A program made the translations under genes and the position numbers. From RYN-230 sp963837335 (GTDB taxonomy: Bacteria; Actinomycetota; Actinomycetes; Streptosporangiales; Streptosporangiaceae), in contig CAWINS010000081.1 of NCBI GenBank assembly GCA_963837335.1, positions 122,358-186,357 of the forward strand: a stretch of 64,000 nt of DNA, in the 5' to 3' direction. Below the pieces are notes generated by a model. It searched no databases, had not been told where the DNA came from, and worked only from the letters and a program-made list of their open reading frames with translations. Below are positions 54,970 through 63,732 of the stretch, piece after piece. Positions within the stretch are counted from its first letter, which is position 1; the number at the start of each line of letters is the position of its first letter.

Positions 54970-56988
54970 TCACTCGGGGCGGCCCGCGCCTCCGGTGCCC
55001 GGCACCGGGGCCGAGATATCCGGGGCGAGGCGGGGGGCGGGAGCGGTTCCGTTAGAGCCCTTGATGGTGTTCCCGGCGGGGGAGGGAGCGGGGGAGGAGG
55101 AGACCCGCACGGGCTGCGGGCGCCCGCCGCCGGCGGTCGCGTCGTCGTAGAAGAACTGGCGGCCGCGCAGCAGCGAGACCATGGCCCCGATGAACGACAT
55201 GAGCGCGGCCGCGGTGAACACGATGACCAGGCCGTGGTGGAACGGGGCGGCGATCAGCGTGGGGAAGAAATGATTCCCGGTCAGCGCGGCCACGTTGTGC
55301 GCCGGGAGCCGGCTGAGCACCCCGGACGGCTTGAGCAGGTGCTGCACCGGGTTGTAACCGAGCAGCGCGGCGAACACCGTGCTCACCGGGGGCAGGTGGC
55401 CGACCTTGGTAGCGACGGACAGCGGCACGCCCTGGGCGGTCAGCCCGCGGATCAGGGCGGGCGGCAGGGTACTGGCCAGCCCGGCGATCAGGAGCGAGAA
55501 GAAGATGCCGATGGACAGGGACATGCCGGCGTTCTGGAACGTGGACCGCATGCCGGACGCGCTGCCGCGCTGGCTGGCGGGCACGCTGCTCATGATGGCG
55601 GAGGTGTTGGGCGAGGCGAACAGGCCGGAACCCACCCCGTTGAAGAAGATGATCGTCGCGAACAGCCAGTACGGGAAGACCAGCGGCAGCGCGATCAGGC
55701 CGATGAACGCGCAGGTGGCCACCAGCAGGCCGGCCGTGGCGAACGGGCGCGGGCCGTACTTGTCCGACAGGGTCCCGGAGATCGGCCCGGCGATCAGGAA
55801 GCCGGCGGTCAGCGGGAGCATGTAGATGCCCGCCCACAGCGGCGTGTCGATGAAGTTGTAGCCGTGCAGCGGCAGCCAGATCCCGGCCAGCCAGAGCACC
55901 AGCATGAACTGCAGCCCGCCCCGGGCGATCGAGCCGAGCAGGCTGGCCAGGTTCCCGGCCGCGAAGGCCCGGATCTTGAACAGGCCGAGCTGGAACATGG
56001 GCTCGGCGATGTGCGTCTCGATCAGGCAGAACACCACGAGCAGCGCCGCACCGCCGAACAGGCCGGCCAGCACCCACGGGTTGGTCCACCCGGTGGGGTG
56101 CCCGCCGTAGGGCTGGATCCCGTAGGTGATCGCGACCAGCAGCGCGGTGGCGCCCAGGCCGAACGTGACGTTGCCCCACCAGTCGATCTTGGCCCGCCGG
56201 GTGGTGGCGATCTCGCGCAGGCTCTTGTAGGACCAGATGGTGCCGACGATCCCGATCGGGACGTTGATCCAGAACACCAGCCGCCAGTCCACCGCGGCCA
56301 GCAGCCCGCCCAGCAGCAGCCCGACGAACTGGCCGGAGATCCCGGCGATCTGGTTGACGCCCAGCGCCATGCCGCGCTTGCCGGCCGGGAACGCGTCGGT
56401 CAGGATCGCGGCCGAGTTGGACATCAGCATGGCCCCGCCGAGCGCCTGCACCAGCCGGAAGCCGATCAGCCACAACGCGCCGCCACTGCCGGTCAGCGGG
56501 TCCAGCGACAGCGCGATCGAGGCCAGGGTGAAGACCACGAAGCCCAGGTTGTAGATGCGCACCCGGCCGTACATGTCGCCGAGCCGGCCCAGGGTGACCA
56601 CGGCTACCGCGGTGACCAGCAGATAGCCGATGATCATCCAGAGCAGGTAGCTGACGTTTTCCGGGGCGAGCGGGTCGAGCTTGATGCCGCGGAAGATGGC
56701 GGGCATCGCGATGATCACGATCGAGGCGTCGATCGTGGCCATCGTCATGCTGAGCGTGGTGTTGGACAGCGCGATCCACCGGTAGCGGGGATCGGCGCCG
56801 TCACCGTCGCTGCCGTTGCGGCCTGCGCTCGCGGCGCCGCCGGGGGTGCCGTTACCGTTCGCCCGGGAGCGGCCGCTCAGCGTGCTCCCGTGGGCCGCTG
56901 TCCCGTTTGATGCTGCCCCGTTTGACGACGGCCCGTTTGACGACGGCTTAGCGCCTGAGGCGCCGCTGCGATCAGCGAATCTCGACAC
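54970..56988 (-). CDS. DHA2-family MFS drug exporter, second paralogue
   Basis: This 672-residue, 14-helix exporter shares landmarks with the protein at 33762-35657: RYRWIALSNTTLSMTMATID, LGRLGDMYGRVRIYNLGF, QPYGGHPTGWTNPWVLAG and GHLPPVSTVFAALLGYNPVQ. The N-terminus carries ~60 extra residues of NGPSSNGAASNGTAAHG type, and the C-terminus a Pro/Ser-rich tail. The GTG at 56988 is the start. A MarR-type palindrome lies 24 bases upstream, but no regulator gene is adjacent. Confidence 0.93.
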   Translation of the reverse strand: MSRFADRSGASGAKPSSNGPSSNGAASNGTAAHGSTLSGRSRANGNGTPGGAASAGRNGSDGDGADPRYRWIALSNTTLSMTMATIDASIVIIAMPAIFRGIKLDPLAPENVSYLLWMIIGYLLVTAVAVVTLGRLGDMYGRVRIYNLGFVVFTLASIALSLDPLTGSGGALWLIGFRLVQALGGAMLMSNSAAILTDAFPAGKRGMALGVNQIAGISGQFVGLLLGGLLAAVDWRLVFWINVPIGIVGTIWSYKSLREIATTRRAKIDWWGNVTFGLGATALLVAITYGIQPYGGHPTGWTNPWVLAGLFGGAALLVVFCLIETHIAEPMFQLGLFKIRAFAAGNLASLLGSIARGGLQFMLVLWLAGIWLPLHGYNFIDTPLWAGIYMLPLTAGFLIAGPISGTLSDKYGPRPFATAGLLVATCAFIGLIALPLVFPYWLFATIIFFNGVGSGLFASPNTSAIMSSVPASQRGSASGMRSTFQNAGMSLSIGIFFSLLIAGLASTLPPALIRGLTAQGVPLSVATKVGHLPPVSTVFAALLGYNPVQHLLKPSGVLSRLPAHNVAALTGNHFFPTLIAAPFHHGLVIVFTAAALMSFIGAMVSLLRGRQFFYDDATAGGGRPQPVRVSSSPAPSPAGNTIKGSNGTAPAPRLAPDISAPVPGTGGAGRPE

Positions 56989-57011
56989 GTTGATACATGC
57001 TACCTCGCATC

Positions 57012-57029
57012 AGTTGCTTGATCGCAACT
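57012..57029. promoter_or_regulatory. MarR-type palindrome upstream of second MFS exporter
   Basis: AGTTGC-TTGATC-GCAACT is a perfect dyad with a six-base centre. TTGC-N6-GCAA sites are typical of MarR-family repressors. It lies 24 bases before the exporter start, where a bound repressor would block transcription. The gene for such a regulator may have been beyond the junction to the right. Confidence 0.6.
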
Positions 57030-57078
57030 ACTTATCCGGGCGGGTTTTGCCTGACCGGTGGCGCGCTGCGGGGCTGGC

Positions 57079-57335
57079 TCAGGCCGTGCCCCGGGCCAGC
57101 GCGATGAGCCGGTCCAGCACCGCGCCGTTGCTGCTGCCCAGCCCGTCGTGCTGGTACTCGTTCGTGATCCAGGGCCGCAGGCCGCGGATCGTGCGGGCGG
57201 TGGGCAGCGACAGCGCCAGCGGCACGTACATGTCCTCGTAGTAGACCGCCGCGGCGGCGGGCACGTCGCTGGCCGCGAGCCGGGCCGGGTCGTAGAGCCG
57301 CGGCCACGCACGAGCATCAGATGACGTGGATGCAT
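57079..57335 (-). CDS. Prolyl-aminopeptidase-like alpha/beta hydrolase, C-terminus only
   Basis: The minus-strand frame reads AWPRLYDPARLAASDVPAAA, VYYEDMYVPLALSLPTARTI and WITNEYQHDGLGSSNGAVLD. This is the C-terminal ~80 residues of the prolyl aminopeptidase/alpha-beta hydrolase family, with the catalytic His in EYQHDG. Upstream of WPRLYD (about 57320) the sequence no longer matches, so the ~340 N-terminal residues, including the nucleophile, are missing. The cut coincides with a change in DNA character. Confidence 0.72.
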
Positions 57336-57350
57336 ATGGTGCCACGGCCG
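57310..57350. other. Left chimera junction (estimated)
   Basis: At this point the actinobacterial hydrolase loses homology in mid-domain. To the right GC content drops, and homopolymer and codon patterns change. The exact base cannot be fixed by eye. Confidence 0.55.
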
Positions 57351-57869
57351 GATGATCTTTCGCGGAAGGTTTGACCCTTCGTCCCCAACTCTACAGGCCA
57401 CGCCCGCCTCGCTGCGCCACGGCTGCACGCCGCTCCCGCCCTTGCCCATCGTCACGCTGTCGGTCAGTCGGCTGCCGCATCTCGCGCAGCGAAACTCAGA
57501 TCCTAGCGGCTCGTCACCACGGCCGGCTTCGATGATCGCCTTCCAGTTGGCGGACCCGGTGAAAGCACGCCTTGCACCGCACGAACAGGCACAGCCAAGC
57601 GTCCTTGGGCACAGCGTGTTGCGAGCGGTCGGGAGAGCGTCAGTCACGCTTTTGGCAGCCCGGCGCACGATCTCGCGGAACAGCTCGTCGGCCTTTTCGC
57701 AAGCACAGCGGTGGGCCTCCGGGTCGTAGTCGTCGATCAGGTGAGCGAGCATCGTGTTCCTGGGCTTCTTCGGCTCGACGATCGCAGAGCCGCTGCGGCT
57801 GCTCCTCGGCCGTCCGTTCATCTGCCGACGCTTCTTCATCGGCGCCGGGGTGACGATCGCGGAGGCCAT
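57336..57869 (-). CDS. Uncharacterised Cys-rich protein, origin unclear
   Basis: A minus-strand frame codes MASAIVTPAPMKKRRQMNGR, MLAHLIDDYDPEAHRCACEK, ADELFREIVRRAAKSVTDAL, CPRTLGCACSCGARRAFTG and SEFRCARCGSRLTDSVTMGK. Third codon positions are mostly G or C, which supports real coding in at least the first two thirds. The Cys pairs (CxCxC and CxxC) suggest a zinc ribbon. The frame runs without a stop into the hydrolase fragment, so its C-terminus is lost or chimeric. I recognise no family. Confidence 0.32.
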
Positions 57870-57954
57870 CGCCGGCTGCGTCCGTTTCTTCTTGCGGGCG
57901 CAAGTCGGGAGGCTGCGCGGGCAGGGTGGGCACGGGTGTATCCCTGTGATAGAA

Positions 57955-59286
57955 CGCGTAGCTGGCGGCACCCTTGATGCCCCGGAAGCCGAGGCGGCTG
58001 CTGTTGAAATCCGAATCGTTGAGGTTCGGATCGACGGAGCCCAGGCCGACCTGGCGATACTCGGCCAGCAGGAGGTAATCGCCCTTCTTCTTGAGCGTGT
58101 AATCCGACCCCATCGTCACACCGGTGGCAAAGGCGACCTTGTCCTGCGTGTCGTTAGTCCGGCAAGCCGTACTCTTCGCGAGTCGCGAGGACCGCCACGG
58201 AAGTTATACACGGCATCGCCGTAGACCTTCACCTTCAGAGCGCCGAGCGCCAGCTTGACGTCACCGTTGAAAGTCCCAGGAACAGGTTGCGGCCCGCTTG
58301 CGGCGAATTGAACGCCGCGCTGTTTCCAGGACGTTCGCTGTTTGTCCCGCGCCGTTGCCGGCGCCAGCGTAGGCGGCGCCCGTGGTGACAACGTCGCGGC
58401 TCCGCACCCGTGCCGCCGTAACCCGCGTACGTCAGGAAACCGCCGCGGCAGTCACGGTCAGCGTGTTGCTCGGCTTCAAGGTGCCACCAACTGGCCGTAC
58501 ATGAGGTACGCGTCCGTGTTGTTGTTGCCACCCGGGGTGAACGCCGGATTCGCCGCGCCACTGGGCGAGAATTGATCATAGGCGTTGCGTTGCGAGTTCT
58601 CGCTGTTGTCGTTGAAGATGAACTCACCCAGGTTCACGGCCAATTCGAAGACCGGCGAGACCGGGATCTTGAACACCTGTGCCAGTCCGGTGCGGGCTGA
58701 TGTCCGCGTCCCAGAGCGACTCGGTGTTCGAGTAGAACGGGTTCGGCATCTTGCCGCCGATCGAGCGTGATGTTGTCGTTGATCTTGTCGCCCAGGAAGG
58801 CGCGCCACAGGTAGAGGCTGTAGTTATCGAAACCTTCGGAGAAGGTCGTGTTGCCGCTGTCGGCCGCCAATGCGTCTGGACCGCCGCGCCGAAATAGAAG
58901 TTGTCGGAGCTTGTAATCGGCGAACAGACGGCAGACGGAAACGTTCGCGGCTGCTCTGGCCTTCCGTGCCCGCGGTCGCGGCGCCCGGCTGGCCGTCGGC
59001 GTTGTCGTATTCGTAGCGGAAACGATTTCACCGGTGATCACCAGTTCCTTGACGCCCTTGTTGCCGGCTTTGAGGAAGGTGGGCACTTCGGTGTCTTCGA
59101 CGTTTTTGCCCTTTTTTGTCGCCTTCCATGATGTTGAGCTCGCGCTCGAGCGTCTCGACACGGCGTTCGAGATCGGAGTCGTATTTGTCGGCGGCGTGCG
59201 TGTTGCGGCGGGCGCAGGGTCAGGCCGCCTGCGAGCAGCGTACCGGCCGCCGCGGTCAGCGTGGCGCGTTTATAGAATGGTTTCAT
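57955..59286 (-). CDS. Outer-membrane porin (Porin_5-like), frameshifted and truncated
   Basis: The signal peptide MKPFYKRATLTAAAGTLLAG is followed, in changing frames, by RRVETLERELNIMEG-type coiled coil and VKELVITGEIV. After these come NYSLYLWRAFLGDKINDNIT, KMPNPFYSNTESLWDADISP, VSPVFELAVNLGEFIFNDNS, GNNNTDAYLMYGQLVAP, LKVKVYGDAVYNFRG, GSDYTLKKKGDYLLLAEYRQ and LNDSDFNSSRLGFRGIKGAA. Alternating strands and the initial coiled coil fit the large porin family of Verrucomicrobiota-like and related Gram-negative bacteria. At SYAF the sequence stops matching (near 57955), so the last strands are missing. At least six frameshifts are present. An outer-membrane protein does not belong to an actinobacterium. 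Confidence 0.68.
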
Positions 59287-59678
59287 GTAAGGAGTTTTCT
59301 TCGGTAGGTCAGGTTAGGGTGAACTTCGACATTGCCTGCCATAAGCTTCGGGTTTCGTTATCGGGTAAGTATATAGGGTGCGTTAAGTTTAATTTACAAC
59401 CCAATAGGTTGTCGATACAGCGATTCTATGTTTCTCTGGTTAATCCAACGCAAGCGATTTGTCCCGGTTCAGGAAGGAACTCCATGCGCAGAGGAATTTG
59501 CTGCATGCCGGGCGCGGCACCGGCCGCTCGGCAGACTCACCTTTTTATTTTCGAATGGTCTCGGCCGCTACTGGTGATTTGTGACGATTTTGTGACGGGG
59601 GGAAATTCGTGCCGTGAACGAGGAAGAGATCCGTCGTTGAATCGACGGAATTGAACCCCGGGAGCCAAGCGGGATGCT
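59287..59678. other. Intergenic region between porin and oxidoreductase genes
   Basis: No gene is visible in these ~392 bases. The porin side (59300-59460) is markedly AT-rich (for example TAAGTATATAGGGTGCG and GTTTAATTTACAACCC) and should hold the porin promoter. A short hairpin near 59630 may terminate the oxidoreductase transcript. Confidence 0.5.
59630..59649 (-). terminator. Short hairpin after oxidoreductase gene
   Basis: TCCGTCG and CGACGGA pair around a six-base loop, 30 bases past the Gfo/Idh stop on the minus strand. The stem is short and no T-run follows, so this is tentative. Confidence 0.35.
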
Positions 59679-60703
59679 CTACCTGGTCTCTCCGGGATTT
59701 TCCCATGCGCCGGACCGGGCGGAACGCCTCATCGCATCAATAACGGCCATATTGCTGATCAATCTTCGAGAGGAACCGGCGTGTCGCTTCCCTCGCGAAT
59801 GCTCCGGGAGAAGAGATCGCCCTGGATCGTGTATTGATTGCAAACCGCGAACGCCATGACCTCCAGATTCACCCCGAGCCTTTCCGGGTGATTGTCGACA
59901 AAGAACCGGCACGGTTGGTCCGGCGGGGCGTTGAAGGGAATTTCGATTTCGATCCGTCCTTTTTCGCCGACGATCTGCATCCGTTGATAACTCGTCGCCT
60001 GCGTGCTGCACGTGAAGATCGCCTGACCCGATGGGAAATGCAGCAAGCCGGAGGTCGGCACATCGGTGTGCAAGAGGGGATCCTCCTCCATCACAGCCAC
60101 GACGCGGGTCGGCTCTTCACCGAATGCCAGCCGGGTCAGTCGATCAGGTAGCAGCCGATATCCAGCAGGCCGCCGCCACCGTAGTCGGCGATATTGCGGA
60201 TGTTTTCGGCGTCCGAGATTCAAATAGCTGAACGTGCCTGGACAGCGGAGAGCAGTCGCCCGATGCGGCCGCTCGCGCACCAGTTCGATGAGTGGCGCAG
60301 CCATTGGGGATGCGCGGCCACCATGAACGCCTCGCCGATGACAACGCCGGTGCGGTCGCGCGCGGCGATGATGGTTCGAGCGCCTCGGCGGCGGCGATGG
60401 CGATGGGCTTTTCGCAGAGCACGTGCTTGCCGGCCTCCGCGGCGCGAATAGTCCAAGGCACGTGCATATGATTGGGGAGCGGATTGTAGATGGCGTCGAT
60501 TTAGGGTCGTCCAGCAGCTCGTCATAGGAGCCGTAGGCTTTGGGAATACCCAGTTCCGAGGCGGCTTTCCGAGCGTGATCGAGGTTGCGTGACGCGATGG
60601 CGGAGATCTCCGACCATTCGCCAAGTTGCATTGCCGGGATCGTCTTCTTGAGCGCGAAGTTGGACGTGCTCAGCACGCCCCAGCGGACTTTCTGGTGTTT
60701 CAT
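59679..60703 (-). CDS. Gfo/Idh/MocA-family oxidoreductase (frameshifted)
   Basis: The NAD-binding N-terminus reads VRWGVLSTSNFALKKTIPAM, then IAMASRNLDHARKAASELGI-like sequence (ISAIASRNLDHARKAASELG). After frame changes it continues HVLCEKPIAIAA, which carries the family EKP motif, and VVIGEAFMVAAHPQW. The C-terminal domain includes PTSGLLHFPSGQAIF and RIEIEIPFNAPPDQPCRFFV, and the end ISNMAVIDAMRRSARSGAWE lies in a further frame. Expected length is ~340 residues. Such enzymes oxidise or reduce sugars or sugar derivatives; a dehydrogenase acting on xylose or glucose is possible given xylB nearby. Confidence 0.83.
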
Positions 60704-60763
60704 AAGAGAGGCGCGGGGAAGGGGGATACCACTCCTCGGAGTTCAGATTGGCATAATCCTGTT

Positions 60764-60988
60764 TGTCATCCTGAGCGTAGCGAGTCTTCGAGCGCAGTCG
60801 AAGGACCCCGTCGGCGGGTACCGACGTCGTTCCCAGCGGTGTACCTCCGGCCTGAACTTCGACGGTGCGTTCGAAGCAATGCCGCGCTGCCAGCATTCCG
60901 TTCAGGAGCGTTCACCGGGGAACTACATTGGTACCCGCCAACGGGGTCCTTCGACTGCGCTCGAAAACTCGCTACGCTCAGGATGACA
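60764..60988. repeat. 225-bp inverted-repeat element (MITE-like)
   Basis: Arms 60764-60822 and 60930-60988 are 59 bp long and match at 57 positions when inverted. Each starts TGTCATCCTGAGCGTAGCGA from the outside. The 107-bp centre has no open frame and only short internal complementarities. TCATCCTGAGCG-type sequences are a known class of dispersed intergenic repeat in several Gram-negative and soil phyla. It sits between the oxidoreductase and ubiX genes. Confidence 0.85.
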
Positions 60989-61093
60989 GAGGAAGAAGAT
61001 CATCATGTTGGGTTGATTCCGAGAAATGGTACGAGAGGTCTCTGGCCACGCTTACGCCACTCACGATCAGCACGTATCACCGCACAAAAGGCG

Positions 61094-61656
61094 TCAATCG
61101 TTTGCCGCCGCCTGCTGCCACCTCGGCGCATCGGCGGCGGGCAGCCCGAGATGATCCAGAATGCGGAATACCACCGTATCCGCCACGGCCTCGACTCCGG
61201 CCGATGGTAGAACGACGGCACCGCCGGCAGCACGGTCGCGCCGGCTTCCAACACCGTCACCACGTTGCGCGCGTGGATCAGGTTCCACGGCGTCTCGCGC
61301 GGCACGAGGATCAACCGCGGCGCTCCTTCGAGGAACACGTCGGCGGCGCGCAGGATATTATTGTCGCTCGTGCCCGCCGCGATCCGCCCGAGCGTTCCCA
61401 TCGAACACGGCACGATCGACCATCGCGTCGAACCGCGTCGAACCGCTCGTAAACGGCACGAACATGCTGCGCTCATCGTGCTGGTGAACGCCCTCCGGCA
61501 CATTCAGCCGACCGCCGGGCAACTCCGACGCCGCCACCTGCCGCGCGTGTTCGCTCAGCACGAGGTGAACTCGTGCGCCCGCGCATCCAGCCGCGCCAGC
61601 AGCCGCTCCATGTAGATCGATCCGCTGGCTCCCGTCGCGGCAAGGACGAACTTCAT
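61094..61656 (-). CDS. ubiX: Flavin prenyltransferase UbiX (frameshifted)
   Basis: MKFVLAATGASGSIYMERLL carries the flavin-phosphate loop GASG. Then come SEHARQVAASE, the helix DNNILRAADVFLEGAPRLIL, ETPWNLIHARN, and AVPSFYHRPES with the conserved C-terminal motif, ending PRWQQAAAND. The enzyme prenylates FMN for UbiD-type decarboxylases. Frame changes lie near 61560, 61440 and 61200. Reassembled length ~187 residues is normal. Its ATG overlaps the xylB stop by four bases. Confidence 0.85.
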
Positions 61657-63165
61657 TTCACAGACATCGCCCCCGCGTGCAGCCGCCGCGTCATGTCCGT
61701 CTGCCGGTGCAGCAGGTCCGCGTACAACCCGCGCGCGCCGGCGTCCGGCTCGACCCGCGTGCGCTCGGCCGGACGCACCAGCCGGTCGATCAGCTCGCGC
61801 AGCTTGCCGCCCTTGCCCTGCACGGCGTGATCGGTCGCGGCCGCCTGGATCGCCGCGCCCAGCGCCGCGCCTTCGGTCGTTTCCAGGCCGAACACGGGCA
61901 GCTGAAAACGTCCGCGCAAATCTGCCGCCATGCCGCGCTCTGGCTGCCGCCGCCCGTCAGCCGGATTTCCGTCGGCTTGACCCCGAGCTGCGGAACCGGC
62001 TCAGCCCGTAGGCCAGGCCCAGCGTCGCGCCTTCCATCACCGCGCGGGCGAAGTGCGCCGGGTCCATGTTGCGCGTGGTCAGGCCGTGCATGACGCCCGT
62101 GCCGCGCGGCAGGTTGGGCGTGCGCTCGCCGTTGAGGTACGGCAGGAACAGCAGGCCGTCCGCGCCCGGCGGCGTCGCTCGCGACGGCCGCCTCCATCTT
62201 CGCGTGGTCCCAGCCGAACATGCGCGCGCGCCTGCTCGGTGGCGACGGTCACGTTCATCGTGCAGACCAGCGGCAGCCAGCCGTCCGTGCTGTCGCAGAA
62301 CGCGGCGACTTCGCCCTCCTCGTCCACCACCGGCTCGGCGCTTAGGCGTAGAGCGTGCCGCTGGTGCCGAGGCTCGCCGTCACCGCGCCGCCCGGCGCGA
62401 CGTTGCCCGTGCCGATGGCGCCCATCATGTTGTCGCCGCCGCCCGCGCTGACCAGCACGTTCGCCCGAGGCCCCAGCTCCGCGCGCAACGTCTCGCGCAG
62501 CAGCCCGACGGGCTTGCGCGAGCTTTCCACCGGCGGCAGCATGTTCGGCCAGCCGCGGGTCGATGAAGTCGAGGATCGGCTCGCACCATTTGCGCGTGCG
62601 CACATCGAGGATCGCCGTGCCCGAGGCGTCGCCGTATTCCATGCGCTTCTCGCCCGTGAGCCAGAAGTTGAGGTAGTCGTGCGGCAGCAGGATGCGTGGC
62701 GGGTCGCGCGGAAGTTGGCCGGCTCGTTCTGCTTGAGCCAGAGGATCTTCGGCGCGGTGTAGCCGGGCAGCATGGCGTTGCCGGTCATGGCGATGATCTC
62801 GTCCGCGCCGCCGAACTCGTTGTTGAACTGCTCGCACTGCGCGACCGTGGACGTGTCGCACCACAGCTTGGCGGGGCGCACGGGCTCGTTGTCGTCGTTG
62901 AGCGCCACGAGCCCGTGCTGCTGGCCGCTGACGCCGATGGCGCGCACCTCGCGCGCGGCGGTCGCCGAGTTGCGCCAGACATGCGCGCACGGTGGCGTCG
63001 GCGGCCTCCACCCAGGTCTCCGGGTGCTGCTCCATGTGGCCCGGCGGCAGGCCCGGGATCAGCCCGTAGGTCTGCTGGGCGGAGGCGAGCACCTGCGCCG
63101 CTCTCGAGGTCCAGCGCGATGCATTTCGTGCTCTGCGTGCCGCTGTCGATGCCGAGATAGATCAT
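61653..63165 (-). CDS. xylB: Xylulokinase (FGGY kinase, frameshifted)
   Basis: IYLGIDSGTQSTKCIALDLE is the phosphate-binding start of FGGY kinases, followed by IGVSGQQHGLVALNDDNEPV (xylulokinase SGQMHG-like region), AKLWCDTSTVAQCEQF, NAMLPGYTAPKILWLKQNEP, VSAGGGDNMMGAIGTGNV and SLGTSGTLYA. The C-terminus includes IRLTGGGSQSAAWRQICADV and VFGLETTEGAALGAAIQAA. It phosphorylates D-xylulose for entry into the pentose phosphate pathway. At least six frame changes occur; all domains of a ~500-residue kinase are present in order. The start is ATG at 63165. Confidence 0.87.
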
Positions 63166-63256
63166 GGATTTTCGATTTTCCGTTTGGCGATTTCCGGCCT
63201 AGAATACCTGCCCGGCACCGCGCCCCGTCAGGCCCATCACACACCATTTCCCCGCC

Positions 63257-63633
63257 ATGATCAAGAAACTGCTTCACACCCGCTACCGCGTCAGCGACCT
63301 GGACAAAACCGTCGCGTTTTACAAGGAAGTGCTCGGGTTGCAGGAAACCACCGCGCACACAGCGGACGCGGCTCGCAGTTGGTTTTCCTCAAGGCCCCGG
63401 GGAGCGAGGAGGAAATCGAACTCTGCAAATTCGACGAGAGCGGCCCCGTGCAGGTCGGCCCGGACCTGACGCACCTCGCCTTCGAGGTGGACGACATGGA
63501 CCAATTCGCCGCGCACGCCGCCTCGAAAGGGTATCCGCTGAGCGACGGCCCGCACAAGAGCGGCAGCGGCAGCGTGATCGCGTTTATCGACGCCCCCGAG
63601 GGCTACGAGGTCGAACTGATCCAGAAGGGATAA
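63257..63633 (+). CDS. Lactoylglutathione-lyase-like VOC protein (one frameshift)
   Basis: IKKLLHTRYRVSDLDKTVAF with a metal-ligand His is followed by YKEVLGLQETT. After a frame change near 63365 it continues SQLVFLKAPGSEEEIELCKF (Glu ligand), LTHLAFEVDDMDQFAAHAAS (His) and GYEVELIQKG (Glu). The His/Glu/His/Glu set matches glyoxalase I. Reassembled length is ~125 residues. It is divergent from xylB. Confidence 0.85.
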
Positions 63634-63732
63634 AAAGCTTTAAGTTCCTCCCTGTCAATTATTTGCGCTGGCAAGCCCCCTGCTGGCGCAAACGAACCAA
63701 CTATGAGAGGGCAAATACGCACACCGTCCGCT

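Noticed and set aside
54832..56910. Long plus-strand open frame (~690 codons) opposite the second MFS gene
   Set aside because: Its product is Arg/Gly/Gln/Asp-rich with no family features, while the minus strand codes a textbook 14-helix exporter. It is a GC-bias shadow.
59640..59700. tRNA-like sequence on the minus strand (AGGTAGAGC and GGTTCAATTCC)
   Set aside because: It has D-loop- and T-loop-like words but no matching acceptor or anticodon stem, and it begins inside the end of the oxidoreductase gene (ENPGETR stop).
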